From the NCBI RefSeq assembly GCF_004000865.1, contig NZ_BIMB01000002.1:124001-188000 (forward strand): DNA of 64,000 bases, read 5' to 3'. Origin of the DNA: Paenibacillus elgii NBRC 100335 (GTDB taxonomy: Bacteria > Bacillota > Bacilli > Paenibacillales > NBRC-103111). Each line of letters opens with the position of its first letter. The first letter of the stretch is position 1. The notes beneath the pieces were generated by a model. That model was not told the DNA's origin and searched no databases. It worked only from the letters and a program-made list of their open reading frames with translations. A program made the translations under genes and the position numbers. Positions 1-7,633 of the stretch are shown here, piece after piece.

Positions 1-1210
1 CTCTGGCTCTGGATAACTCGTTCCACAATAAGGAGCCTGCGGAAATGACCGGCCGGTTATGGGATTGCGGAAGAATTTCCGCGAATTTCTTCGTCGCCGG
101 ATCTTTAATCCCTTCGTTGACTGACGGGATGGTCGCCAAATTGCCGGTCGTCTCGCTGAATATTTTTTGTCCGTTCTTCCCTGCTGCGAATTTAATGAAT
201 TTCCAGGCGGCGTCCGCATTTTTCGCGCCTTTGGGGATGATGTAGCTGAATCCGCCGGACCAGCTTGTAAACTTGTCGCCTGTCGGCGTAGGAATCGGGG
301 TAACGCCGTAATTTAAATTCGGCTTATACTTTTTGATTCCGGCGATGCGCCACGGACCGCTGACGGTCATGCTAAGCTGGCCGGTAAGGAAGGGATTATC
401 CGCTCCCGAGCCTGCCGAATCGGTAAAAGCAGCGACATCCTCAATGTTGTATTTCTTGGCGTAGTCGCGCATCCATTCGAGCGCTCGGACCACATTCGGG
501 TGATCCGCCGTTACTTTGTCGGCCGATTTGTCATAGAAATCGCCGCCGAAAGCCCAGCCCCACGTATAAATCCAGCCCTGATCGTACCAGGGGATAAATC
601 CGATCCGCTCGAACCGCTTGCCTGTCTTCTTGGTCAGCTTCTCCGCAGCGGCTTCAAGCTCGGCGATCGTCTTCGGAGGATGTTCCGGGTCCAGCCCGAC
701 CTCCTTGAATTGATCCTTGTTATAATATAAAAGCCGGGAATCCGTGTCGTTCGGAAGCCCGTACAGCTTTCCTTTGTACGTCGCTTCGGCCATTGCAAAT
801 TCATAGTAGTCGGAGGCGTTGATCTGTTCGGCCTTCGCTTTATCGGTCAGATCAGTCAATGATCCGCGTGCCGCCCAGGAACCGATTTCGAACCGGTCGA
901 AATAAGCCGCATCGGGAGGATTTCCGCCCGCGATGGCGGCCAAAAGCTTCTCGTTCTGACCTTCGCCCTGCTGAGCGATATAAGTCATATCAACCTGAAT
1001 ATCGGGATTTTGCTCGTGGAACGCTTTGACGATTCTCTCAAGCGCCTCTTTCTCCGTATCCGTATTGCCGTGCCAAAAGGTCACCTTTGTTTTTTTGGCG
1101 CCGGTTCCGTTTGCGGAATCCCCGCTGCCCGACGAACATCCGATTAAAACAGTCGAAAGCGCTATCAACGATGCGAATGATCCCATTAAGCATTTGTTCA
1201 TAGGTTTCAC
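1..1210 (-). CDS. Sugar ABC transporter substrate-binding lipoprotein (partial)
   Basis: Extracellular solute-binding protein of the family 1 (UgpB/MalE-like) class, the receptor of a carbohydrate ABC importer; the C-terminus lies beyond the left edge. I start it at GTG 1210 because GGGGAGG (1218-1224) sits 7 nt upstream; an in-frame ATG at 1201 is the alternative. The N-terminus reads as a lipoprotein signal ending LIGC, followed by a Ser/Gly-rich linker and the typical first strand KVTFWHGNTDTEKEALE. Near the edge the frame still reads NRPVISAGSLLWNEL, usual for this family. Permease genes presumably follow outside the window. The GntR-type gene just upstream on the same strand and the operator between them suggest substrate-induced control. 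The sugar cannot be told from the sequence. Confidence 0.9.
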   Translation of the reverse strand, partial: MKPMNKCLMGSFASLIALSTVLIGCSSGSGDSANGTGAKKTKVTFWHGNTDTEKEALERIVKAFHEQNPDIQVDMTYIAQQGEGQNEKLLAAIAGGNPPDAAYFDRFEIGSWAARGSLTDLTDKAKAEQINASDYYEFAMAEATYKGKLYGLPNDTDSRLLYYNKDQFKEVGLDPEHPPKTIAELEAAAEKLTKKTGKRFERIGFIPWYDQGWIYTWGWAFGGDFYDKSADKVTADHPNVVRALEWMRDYAKKYNIEDVAAFTDSAGSGADNPFLTGQLSMTVSGPWRIAGIKKYKPNLNYGVTPIPTPTGDKFTSWSGGFSYIIPKGAKNADAAWKFIKFAAGKNGQKIFSETTGNLATIPSVNEGIKDPATKKFAEILPQSHNRPVISAGSLLWNELSRAR

Positions 1211-1319
1211 CGGATTGCCTCCCCATTTTGTAATCGGCTGCACAACTCTTGTAAAGGCTTTCATAATGATCGATGCCTATTTCTTGTTTCGCCCCCCTTT
1301 TGCCGAAAATAAAAGCATA

Positions 1320-1384
1320 TTGGTATACCAATTAAGATATATCAACATGCTAATTATATTAACATCATCTTATGTTTGTGTCAA
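1320..1384 (-). promoter_or_regulatory. Sigma-A promoter with palindromic operator for the sugar-binding protein gene
   Basis: On the minus strand TTGACA (1379-1384) and TAATAT (1356-1361) are separated by exactly 17 bp, a near-consensus sigma-A promoter. The perfect 12-bp palindrome TTGGTATACCAA (1320-1331) lies just downstream of the predicted start point, where a bound repressor would block transcription. The half-site TTGGTAT recurs at the GntR gene's own promoter, so the adjacent regulator is the likely ligand. Promoter seen directly; the regulator link is inferred. Confidence 0.8.
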
Positions 1385-1480
1385 TTCAGTGATTTTCATG
1401 AAAAAACAATAAAAATTAGCTTATTTTGCCGATTTTTGTTGCAGAATAACGATCTCCCCCGGTATTTTTTGCAAAAAAAT

Positions 1481-1500
1481 ATGGTATATCAATATACCAT
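1481..1500. promoter_or_regulatory. Second operator-like palindrome behind the GntR gene
   Basis: Arms ATGGTATAT and ATATACCAT form a perfect 9-bp inverted repeat with a 2-bp spacer, starting 8 bp beyond the gntR stop codon. The half-site resembles that of the operator at 1320-1331. Read on the minus strand it is followed by a T-run (ATTTTTTT), so it could also act as a weak terminator. A dual role is possible; the AT-rich stem favours the operator reading. Confidence 0.6.
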
Positions 1501-1508
1501 ATCATAAA

Positions 1509-2678
1509 TCAATATTCATTTTCATATCGGGTATCATGTGATTTGACCTTCAGCTTAAAGCCGACAGGGTTCAGCAGCGGGACTTCCCGGCGTTCCAGCT
1601 GCGCCAACAGCAGCTCTGCGGCCTTTTGTCCGATTTCCCGTTCATCTTGAAGAATGTGGGTTAAAGGAAAGTAACCATGGCGGGAATAGATCATATCGAA
1701 GCATACGACTTCGCAGTCGCGATGTCTGCCGAGCTGGCGAAGCACATGGGAAAGTAGAATCGCGTTGTCGTATTCGCAAGCGAATATGGCCGTAATCGAA
1801 GGATTCTCATCCAAGAAAGCTTTCAGCGGTCCGCTATCCCACTCCATAGGATCGGCCGCGTCGTACGCCATGGTATTCAGGGCGGGCATGTCCGTGAAGA
1901 TAGAGTTTACCCCGATCGCCATCCCCCGCTTCAAAAAGGCGTTGGTGAAGCCTTGAATCCGCTCCTCAATCGACGACGTGTTTTCGGCCGGAGCCGAAAC
2001 GAAAACAATCTGCTCATGCCCCTGGTCGAGCAAGTAGTCCGTCAGCACGCCGGCCGCCTGCTTATGATCGGTATATACGGAGCAAGCTGGAATCCCGGGG
2101 AGATATTTATCGATTAACACGAGGGGGAACTTTCTATAAACCAGCTTTAACAGTTCCTCGTTGTAATGCTCTCCGTTGACAGGAGATATGATCAGACCGT
2201 CTACGCCGTAGTCGAGCAGCGAACGGATGAATTGCTCCTCCAGCTCCTTCCTGCCATACGTGCATTTGACGATCAAATGATAATTTCGCGCAGAAAGCGT
2301 CTTTTCCACTGTTCGAAGAATGTTGAGGCCGAAAGAAGCGGAGAAATATGAAGCAATAATGCCGATCGTTACTTGCTCCGTTGCACCGCCGGAAGGGCCG
2401 CTCTGATGAAAGGACTCTTCCTTATCCGCAGAATGAGCGAAATCAGCGAACCGCGTGCTGTCGAAATGCTCCGAAACATAGGACCCTTTGCCGCGAATTC
2501 TGGTGACGACGCCGTACTGTGCGAGTTTTTCCAGCGCTTTTTTGGAAGTGATCCGGCTGACCCCGAATTGATCCGCCAGTTCTTTCTCCGACGGGACCCT
2601 TTCTTTCGGTTTAAGCTGTCCGAGCTCAATTTTTTTTAACAAATGCTGGATTATTTTCTCGTAGATCGGAGTCCCCAT
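1509..2678 (-). CDS. GntR/LacI-type sugar-responsive transcriptional repressor (AraR-like architecture)
   Basis: Chimeric regulator of about 389 residues: an N-terminal GntR winged helix (TPIYEKIIQHLLKKIELGQL, then PSEKELADQFGVSRITSKKALEKL and the wing RIRGKGSYV) joined to a LacI/PurR-type periplasmic-binding-like domain (VTIGIIASYFS through DREIGQKAAELLLAQLE). This layout is known from AraR of Bacillus. Start taken at ATG 2678 with AGAGGG 8 nt upstream; a longer frame to 2729 has no better site. The gene precedes the sugar-binding protein gene in the same direction. Its own promoter carries a related half-site, so autoregulation is likely. The inducer is unknown. Confidence 0.88.
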   Translation of the reverse strand: MGTPIYEKIIQHLLKKIELGQLKPKERVPSEKELADQFGVSRITSKKALEKLAQYGVVTRIRGKGSYVSEHFDSTRFADFAHSADKEESFHQSGPSGGATEQVTIGIIASYFSASFGLNILRTVEKTLSARNYHLIVKCTYGRKELEEQFIRSLLDYGVDGLIISPVNGEHYNEELLKLVYRKFPLVLIDKYLPGIPACSVYTDHKQAAGVLTDYLLDQGHEQIVFVSAPAENTSSIEERIQGFTNAFLKRGMAIGVNSIFTDMPALNTMAYDAADPMEWDSGPLKAFLDENPSITAIFACEYDNAILLSHVLRQLGRHRDCEVVCFDMIYSRHGYFPLTHILQDEREIGQKAAELLLAQLERREVPLLNPVGFKLKVKSHDTRYENEY

Positions 2679-2699
2679 CGTTTCATCCCTCTTGCTTGT

Positions 2700-2748
2700 T
2701 ATGTTAACATACCAATTTGAGTGTAACATAGCGCATTCTTACAGGCAA
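2700..2748 (-). promoter_or_regulatory. Promoter and putative autoregulatory operator of the GntR-type gene
   Basis: Minus-strand TTGCCT (2743-2748), 17 bp, TACACT (2720-2725) form a plausible sigma-A promoter. Directly downstream lies TTGGTATGTTAACATA (2700-2715), which contains the half-site TTGGTAT shared with the operator at 1320-1331 and a perfect 12-bp palindrome TATGTTAACATA (2700-2711). Confidence 0.6.
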
Positions 2749-2869
2749 ATAGGAAATTTCGTATGCGGAAAATGGACAGTGTTCTATTTTATGGACATAA
2801 CGTATTTTTTCATCAAATTTTAAGAAAAATAGAGTATAGTATGCCTATCTATCAAAGGGGGAATTAGAA

Positions 2870-3418
2870 ATGCTCTCGCAGAAAGCCAACGAAATGAAAC
2901 AACCATGGATCCCCCGTAAAGAAAGATTGTGGGTAACAGCCGCAATTGCCGTATCCGTGCTGCTTGTGCTATGGGAACTCTGGAGTTTGCTGCATCTTCC
3001 GTCGTCAACCGTGCATAGCCGGAGTTTCCAGCATACGTTTAAGAACTATGGCTCGATGGCGAGAATAGCTTTGTTCTTCGTTTTGGCGAATTACGTACTT
3101 GCCTTTATAATCAAACAGCGCATATGGGATCGATTGGGCAACCCGAAAAAGTGGATAGCTGCCCTGCTTCGCTTTGCGCGAAAGTGGCATACTCCTATCG
3201 CGATTGTGGCCATTGCTCTTATTTTGCTTCATGCGGTTGCCGTCTTCATGTATGGCATTAAATTGGATTTCCATAATATTAGCGGGCTGCTTGCGCTGTT
3301 CGTCTTGCTGCCGGTACCGGTTTCGGGCTTGTTGAGATATAGGCGAATGGACCGAAAGTGGCATTTGCGGTCTGGACTGGCATTCGCCATTTTGTTCTTG
3401 ATTCACGCATTCGTATAG
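2870..3418 (+). CDS. Conserved membrane protein with histidine-bearing helices (possible b-type cytochrome fold)
   Basis: A 182-residue protein with about four membrane segments (roughly residues 21-42, 64-83, 108-128 and 136-152, with another at the C-terminus). Histidines sit at or near helix ends (KWHTPI, LLHAVAVF, DFHNISG, KWHLRSG, FLIHAF), a pattern seen in ferric-reductase-like and cytochrome b561-like proteins where paired His ligate heme. I do not recognise a named family, so heme binding is inference. Start is well set: AGGGGG lies 8 nt before ATG, and a TATAGT -10 box lies upstream. It is a single-gene unit, divergent from the GntR gene and closed by a terminator at 3452-3484. Confidence 0.7.
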   Translation: MLSQKANEMKQPWIPRKERLWVTAAIAVSVLLVLWELWSLLHLPSSTVHSRSFQHTFKNYGSMARIALFFVLANYVLAFIIKQRIWDRLGNPKKWIAALLRFARKWHTPIAIVAIALILLHAVAVFMYGIKLDFHNISGLLALFVLLPVPVSGLLRYRRMDRKWHLRSGLAFAILFLIHAFV

Positions 3419-3419
3419 T

Positions 3420-3484
3420 AAAAAGCCAGGTCAACGGACCTGACTAGAGTGAAACCCGGCTAAGTCGTCGGGTTTTGTTTTTTT
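3420..3484. terminator. Back-to-back terminators for converging genes
   Basis: Two hairpins serve opposite strands. CAGGTC/GACCTG (3427-3442) is followed on the minus strand by GCTTTTT and ends the ABC importer operon. AAACCCG/CGGGTTT (3452-3475) is followed on the plus strand by TGTTTTTTT and ends the membrane protein gene. Confidence 0.8.
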
Positions 3485-3497
3485 GTTCTGAGGCTGA

Positions 3498-4511
3498 TCA
3501 TCGCCCGCCCTGCACTTCCTTTACCCACCGCTCGATCAGCCGGCTGCGGTTGGCTCCCGCCCAAGTCTGATCGTACGGCACGACGCGCAGCGCGTCCAAA
3601 GAGACCGCATCCTCGGGAGATACCGCTTCCCGGTTCGTCAGCCACTGGTAATTGCCGACCTGCTTGCCGAGCTCCTGTGCCTGCTTCGTCAGCGCCCAAT
3701 CGATAAAGGTCTGCGCTTCCTTCTCATTCGGACCGCCCTGGATCATCCCCATCGCGCCGATTTCGTATCCGGTGCCTTCGCCCGGGTAATGGATCAGCAG
3801 ATCGCGAAAGCCTTCCTTGTAAAATTTGACGGCATCGTGCGCGAACATGATGGCCGTTCCCGCCTCGCCCATCCCGACGCTGCGCCCGGGCGTGCTTCCG
3901 CTCGTCGTATAGCTGCGAACCTGTCCTTGCAGCTTCTTCAAGTAATCGAATGCTTTCTCTTCGCCCCACAGCTGTACGAGCGTGGCCAATATCGTATAAG
4001 CCGTACCCGAGGATCTCGGATCGGCCATGACGATCATCCCTTTGTACTTCGGATTGAGCAAGTCCTCCCAAGTTTGCGGTACGGACAATCCGACGTCCTG
4101 CAACCATTTGCGGTTGGAGACCAAGGCCAGAGCGCCGACGTAGACACCGATCCAATAATTGTCCGGATCTTTGTATTTCTCGTCGATCCACTTGGCATTC
4201 GGTGATAAATAGGGAGCCAGCAGTCCCTCCGCTTTCGCCTGAACGAACGTATCCGCGGGACCGCCGTACCAGACGCTCGCTTTCGGGGCGCCTCGCTCCG
4301 CGCGTATGCGCGCCAGAATCTCCCCGCCCGACATGCGAACGTAGGAGGTTTTGATGCCTGTTTCCTTCTGGAACGCTTCCACAACTTTAATCGCGTGGTC
4401 TTCGTACAATCCTGCATAAATGGTTAACGTTCCTTTGCGCTCGGAAGCGCAGGAGGTCAACACGGCCGCGCAAAGGATAAGGCTTAACGCTCCCCGCCAT
4501 CTCTTGTTCAT
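3498..4511 (-). CDS. ABC transporter substrate-binding lipoprotein, FbpA/AfuA superfamily (second copy)
   Basis: A 337-residue lipoprotein (lipobox LTSC, Cys21) and last gene of a four-gene importer operon. It is an obvious paralogue of the protein at 7634-8710, sharing VRMSGGEILA-IRAE, WYGGPADTFV, PQTWEDLLNP-YKG, YTTSGS-PGR, VGMGEA and FAHD. It lacks the Tyr-Tyr pair that binds ferric ion in classical FbpA proteins. It keeps His225-Asp226 and Glu250, matching the spacing I recall for the hexose-phosphate ligands of AfuA, so an organophosphate or phosphonate substrate is at least as likely as iron. Lying 27 bp behind the ATPase gene, it gives the importer two receptors. Confidence 0.85.
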   Translation of the reverse strand: MNKRWRGALSLILCAAVLTSCASERKGTLTIYAGLYEDHAIKVVEAFQKETGIKTSYVRMSGGEILARIRAERGAPKASVWYGGPADTFVQAKAEGLLAPYLSPNAKWIDEKYKDPDNYWIGVYVGALALVSNRKWLQDVGLSVPQTWEDLLNPKYKGMIVMADPRSSGTAYTILATLVQLWGEEKAFDYLKKLQGQVRSYTTSGSTPGRSVGMGEAGTAIMFAHDAVKFYKEGFRDLLIHYPGEGTGYEIGAMGMIQGGPNEKEAQTFIDWALTKQAQELGKQVGNYQWLTNREAVSPEDAVSLDALRVVPYDQTWAGANRSRLIERWVKEVQGGR

Positions 4512-4538
4512 GCCTGCTGCCCCCTTGCTGTCTGTAGA

Positions 4539-5615
4539 TTAGGCCGGAACGACTTGAATCGAATGCTCGGGAAATTCGAGCGTCACGTGCTCCCCGGTCG
4601 AGAAAACCGAGCCTGCGATCGGATTATGCTGGGTGACCTGAAACATTTTTCCGCCAAAATCAATCTCGTATTCCTGCGTTTGCCCCATGAAGACGCTTTT
4701 CGTAATGACCGCGTTGTTGTTCGCCGTCTTCAAGACGACGGCCGATTCCGGCCGGATGACCAGCGCTACCTGCTGTCCAGCCGTAACTTCCGCATGGTTC
4801 GCTGCTACCATTATACCCATTGGCGTATCGATCTCCAAGCGATCCTCGACGACCCGCACCACCTTACCTTCGACGAAGTTGGCCGAGCCGATAAAGTCGG
4901 CGACGAACTTCGTCTTCGGTCTTTGGTAAATTTCCTGCGGCGTGCCGATCTGCTCGATCCGCCCTTTGTTCATGACGATGACGACGTCGCTCATGTACAT
5001 CGCTTCGCTCTGGTCGTGCGTGACGTAGACCGCGGTAATGCCGAGCGTCCGCTGAATGCGGCGGATTTCGTCGCGCATAACGATGCGCAGCTTGGCGTCG
5101 AGATTGGACAGCGGCTCATCGAACAGCAGCACGCTCGGCTCCATCACGAGCGCCCGGGCCAGCGCGACGCGCTGCTGCTGGCCGCCTGACATTTGGGAAG
5201 GCATGCGCTCCTTATACTCGTTCAGGTTCATGATTTCGAGCACGCGCGACACTTTTTCCCGGATCACGGCTTGATCGAATTTTTTGATTTTAAGCCCGTA
5301 GGCGACATTGTCCCAGACGTTCAAATGCGGGAACAAAGCGTACGACTGAAACACCATCGTGCAATCCCGTTTATTCGGCGGAATCTCGTTTACCGGCTGC
5401 TCCCCGAACAAAATTTCACCGGAGGTAATCTCTTCGAAGCCCGCAATCATGCGCAGCGTCGTCGTTTTGCCGCAGCCGGACGGACCGAGCAGCGTGGCGA
5501 ACTGCCCCTCTTCGATGACCAGATTGACATCGGATACCGCATTCGACGGCTGCTTGGTGCCCAAGCCCGCATAAGCTTTCGTAACCTGTTTGAGCGTGAC
5601 CGATTTGGCTGCCAA
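4539..5615 (-). CDS. ABC transporter ATP-binding protein (FbpC/PotA class)
   Basis: A 358-residue importer ATPase. Walker A GPSGCGKTT, Q-loop, signature [15 protein letters not shown], Walker B VLLFDEPLSNLD and switch His in YVTHDQSEA are all present, followed by a C-terminal TOBE-type regulatory region (from about residue 245). It energises the fused permease encoded 12 bp upstream. Start is TTG at 5615, with GGGGGAG 6 nt before it; no ATG in this region has a comparable site. Confidence 0.93.
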   Translation of the reverse strand: MAAKSVTLKQVTKAYAGLGTKQPSNAVSDVNLVIEEGQFATLLGPSGCGKTTTLRMIAGFEEITSGEILFGEQPVNEIPPNKRDCTMVFQSYALFPHLNVWDNVAYGLKIKKFDQAVIREKVSRVLEIMNLNEYKERMPSQMSGGQQQRVALARALVMEPSVLLFDEPLSNLDAKLRIVMRDEIRRIQRTLGITAVYVTHDQSEAMYMSDVVIVMNKGRIEQIGTPQEIYQRPKTKFVADFIGSANFVEGKVVRVVEDRLEIDTPMGIMVAANHAEVTAGQQVALVIRPESAVVLKTANNNAVITKSVFMGQTQEYEIDFGGKMFQVTQHNPIAGSVFSTGEHVTLEFPEHSIQVVPA

Positions 5616-5627
5616 GTCTTTCTCCCC

Positions 5628-7304
5628 CTACATTAACGTTTTTTCTTTGCTGCCGCCGACGAAGCGAAGCAGCAGATTAAGCAGCAGCAAGGCTGCGATC
5701 ATGATCGCGATCAGAATCGTGCAGTACGCGCTGGCGACGCCGATCCGTCCGGATTCCACCTGTGTGAGGATGGATGCCGTGATCAGGTTGTATTTGGCCG
5801 AGATGAGGAAAATGACGGCGCTCATCGCGGTCATGCTTTTGACGAAGCCGTACACAAGACCGCTGTAAAACGCTGGCTTGATGAGCGGCAGAACAACGGT
5901 GAAAAAGTTGCGCGCCTGTCCGGCCCCCAAATTCGTCGCCGCCTCTTCGATCGACGGATCGATCTGCTGCAAGGACGCGATCCCGGACCGGATACCGACC
6001 GGAATGGCCCGCACGACGAATGCGACGATAATGATCAGCGCCGTACCTGTGAGCGCAAGCGGAGCCTGGTTGAACGCTAAAATGTATGAAATCCCGATGA
6101 CCGTCCCCGGAATGGCGATGGACAGCATGCTGACGGATTCGAGCGCTTTTTTCCCGATAAACTGCTTGCGGACGACCAGGAAGGCGATGATCATGCCGAG
6201 CAGGCCGGCAATCGGCGTCGCGATGATCGACAGCAGCAGCGTATCCTTCATCGATTTTTGACCGAGCGAGAACACGTACTTGTAATGATCCCAGGTGAAG
6301 CTGTTGTTAATGCCCCACAGTTTGATGAACGAGCCGATCGGCACGAGCAAATAGAACGCGATGACGATAACCGACAGCAGCATGCACAGCGCGAACAGCG
6401 CCTGCCGGGTTGCCCCTTTCTCGATCAGACGGCGGCCGTGGGCCGGTTTGCCGGTAACGGTGACGTAGCTTTTTTTGCCGATCCAAAATTTTTGCAGCGC
6501 GTAAATCAGGAAGGTGATGCTCATCAGCACCATCGCCAGCGCCGCGCCGGCTTGAATATCGTAGCTGCCGACCGCCTGCAGGTAAATTTCGCGGGCGACG
6601 GTCGTGTAATTGCCGCCGAGCGTCATCGGATTACCGAAATCGGCCAGCGACTGCACGAACACGAGCAGAAACGCATTCGCAATCCCCGGCATCGTCAGCG
6701 GCAGCGTGACGTTCAGGAACGTGCGCAGCCGTCCCGCGCCCATGTTCATGCTCGCTTCTTCGAGCGACGGGCTGATCGAGCGCAGCAAGCCGGCCAGCAC
6801 GAGGAAAGCGACCGGGAAGTACGTTAGCGTTTGGACGAGCACCAGCCCTTTGAGGCCGTAAATGTTGGCGTTTTCCAAACCGAGCAGATGCTTGGAAACG
6901 AATCCCTGCTTGCCGAACAGCAAGATCGCGGAAAGCGAGATGACGAACGGCGGGGAAATGACCGGCAATATCGCGACGGCGTTAAACAGCTTTTTGAACG
7001 GAACCTTCACGTACGCGAACGTATAAGCGAACATGTAGGCGATGGCTGTCGACAGAATGGATACGATGACAGCGAGGAGCAAGGAGTTTTTCAATGCCTC
7101 GAACAACTGCCCGCCCGACAAAACGCCCACATAGGCGCTGAGCGAAACCGATCCGTCCGGGTTGATAAAGCTGCTTTTTAAGATTTGATACAGCGGATAG
7201 ACGATAAATACCGCCAGACACGCCATGACGAGCAGGATGCAGAGCAGAAGCAGCGGTTCCCGCGTCAGTCTGCGGAGCTCGCTTGCGGTACGGTTCCATG
7301 ACAT
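5628..7304 (-). CDS. Fused ABC importer permease (FbpB/AfuB class, 12 helices)
   Basis: A 558-residue inner-membrane permease made of two homologous halves, each with about six helices and an EAA loop that docks the ATPase: SLEEASMNMGAGRLRTFLNVTLPL in the first half and SIEEAATNLGAGQARNFFTVVLPL in the second. Such duplicated permeases are typical of ferric-ion, thiamine and organophosphate importers (FbpB, ThiP, AfuB). AAGGAG stands 10 nt before ATG 7304. The gene is separated from the upstream receptor gene by 329 bp, most of which folds back on itself. Confidence 0.93.
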   Translation of the reverse strand: MSWNRTASELRRLTREPLLLLCILLVMACLAVFIVYPLYQILKSSFINPDGSVSLSAYVGVLSGGQLFEALKNSLLLAVIVSILSTAIAYMFAYTFAYVKVPFKKLFNAVAILPVISPPFVISLSAILLFGKQGFVSKHLLGLENANIYGLKGLVLVQTLTYFPVAFLVLAGLLRSISPSLEEASMNMGAGRLRTFLNVTLPLTMPGIANAFLLVFVQSLADFGNPMTLGGNYTTVAREIYLQAVGSYDIQAGAALAMVLMSITFLIYALQKFWIGKKSYVTVTGKPAHGRRLIEKGATRQALFALCMLLSVIVIAFYLLVPIGSFIKLWGINNSFTWDHYKYVFSLGQKSMKDTLLLSIIATPIAGLLGMIIAFLVVRKQFIGKKALESVSMLSIAIPGTVIGISYILAFNQAPLALTGTALIIIVAFVVRAIPVGIRSGIASLQQIDPSIEEAATNLGAGQARNFFTVVLPLIKPAFYSGLVYGFVKSMTAMSAVIFLISAKYNLITASILTQVESGRIGVASAYCTILIAIMIAALLLLNLLLRFVGGSKEKTLM

Positions 7305-7331
7305 GGGCCACAGGCTCCTTTCTTGGGTGGG

Positions 7332-7630
7332 CCGGGACGGTCTTTAGATTTGGGGCGGGAGACTTGCTTCGCGTAGAGATTCTCTTCGGCGATGCCGTGG
7401 ACTATATCCCTCCGGCCGCTCCCCTTCCCCAGAAAGTGAAGTAAACCTTCGAAGCAGATTCCGATTACTTTCCGGGGACCCCATATTTCCGTGAAATTTT
7501 GATTAGATTTTCATGGTGTTTTCACGGATTTCAAAGGCGGACGTAAACTCCTCCGGGATATACTCCACTTTTTCGCAGAGAAAATCTAAACATATCTTCC
7601 CTTGCCCGAGAAATACAAAGACCGTCCCGG
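7332..7630. repeat. 300-bp foldback sequence between receptor and permease genes
   Basis: The whole gap folds as one long imperfect hairpin. Three nested inverted matches are visible: CCGGGACGGTCTTT (7332-7345) with 7617-7630, 14 of 14; GTGGACTATATCCC (7397-7410) with 7555-7568, 13 of 14; CCGTGAAA (7489-7496) with 7520-7527, 8 of 8. Sequence between the blocks also partly matches (for example AGATT-CTCT). No convincing gene lies inside. It ends 3 bp from the receptor stop codon and about 11 bp before the permease ribosome-binding site. Candidate MITE-like element, or an mRNA stem that sets receptor:permease expression ratio. No clear target-site duplication seen. Confidence 0.75.
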
Positions 7631-7633
7631 GGA

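Noticed and set aside
1481-1500. Simple intrinsic terminator of the GntR gene
   Set aside because: The stem is mostly A-T and its half-site repeats that of the promoter operator, so an operator is the better primary reading, though a terminator role is not excluded.
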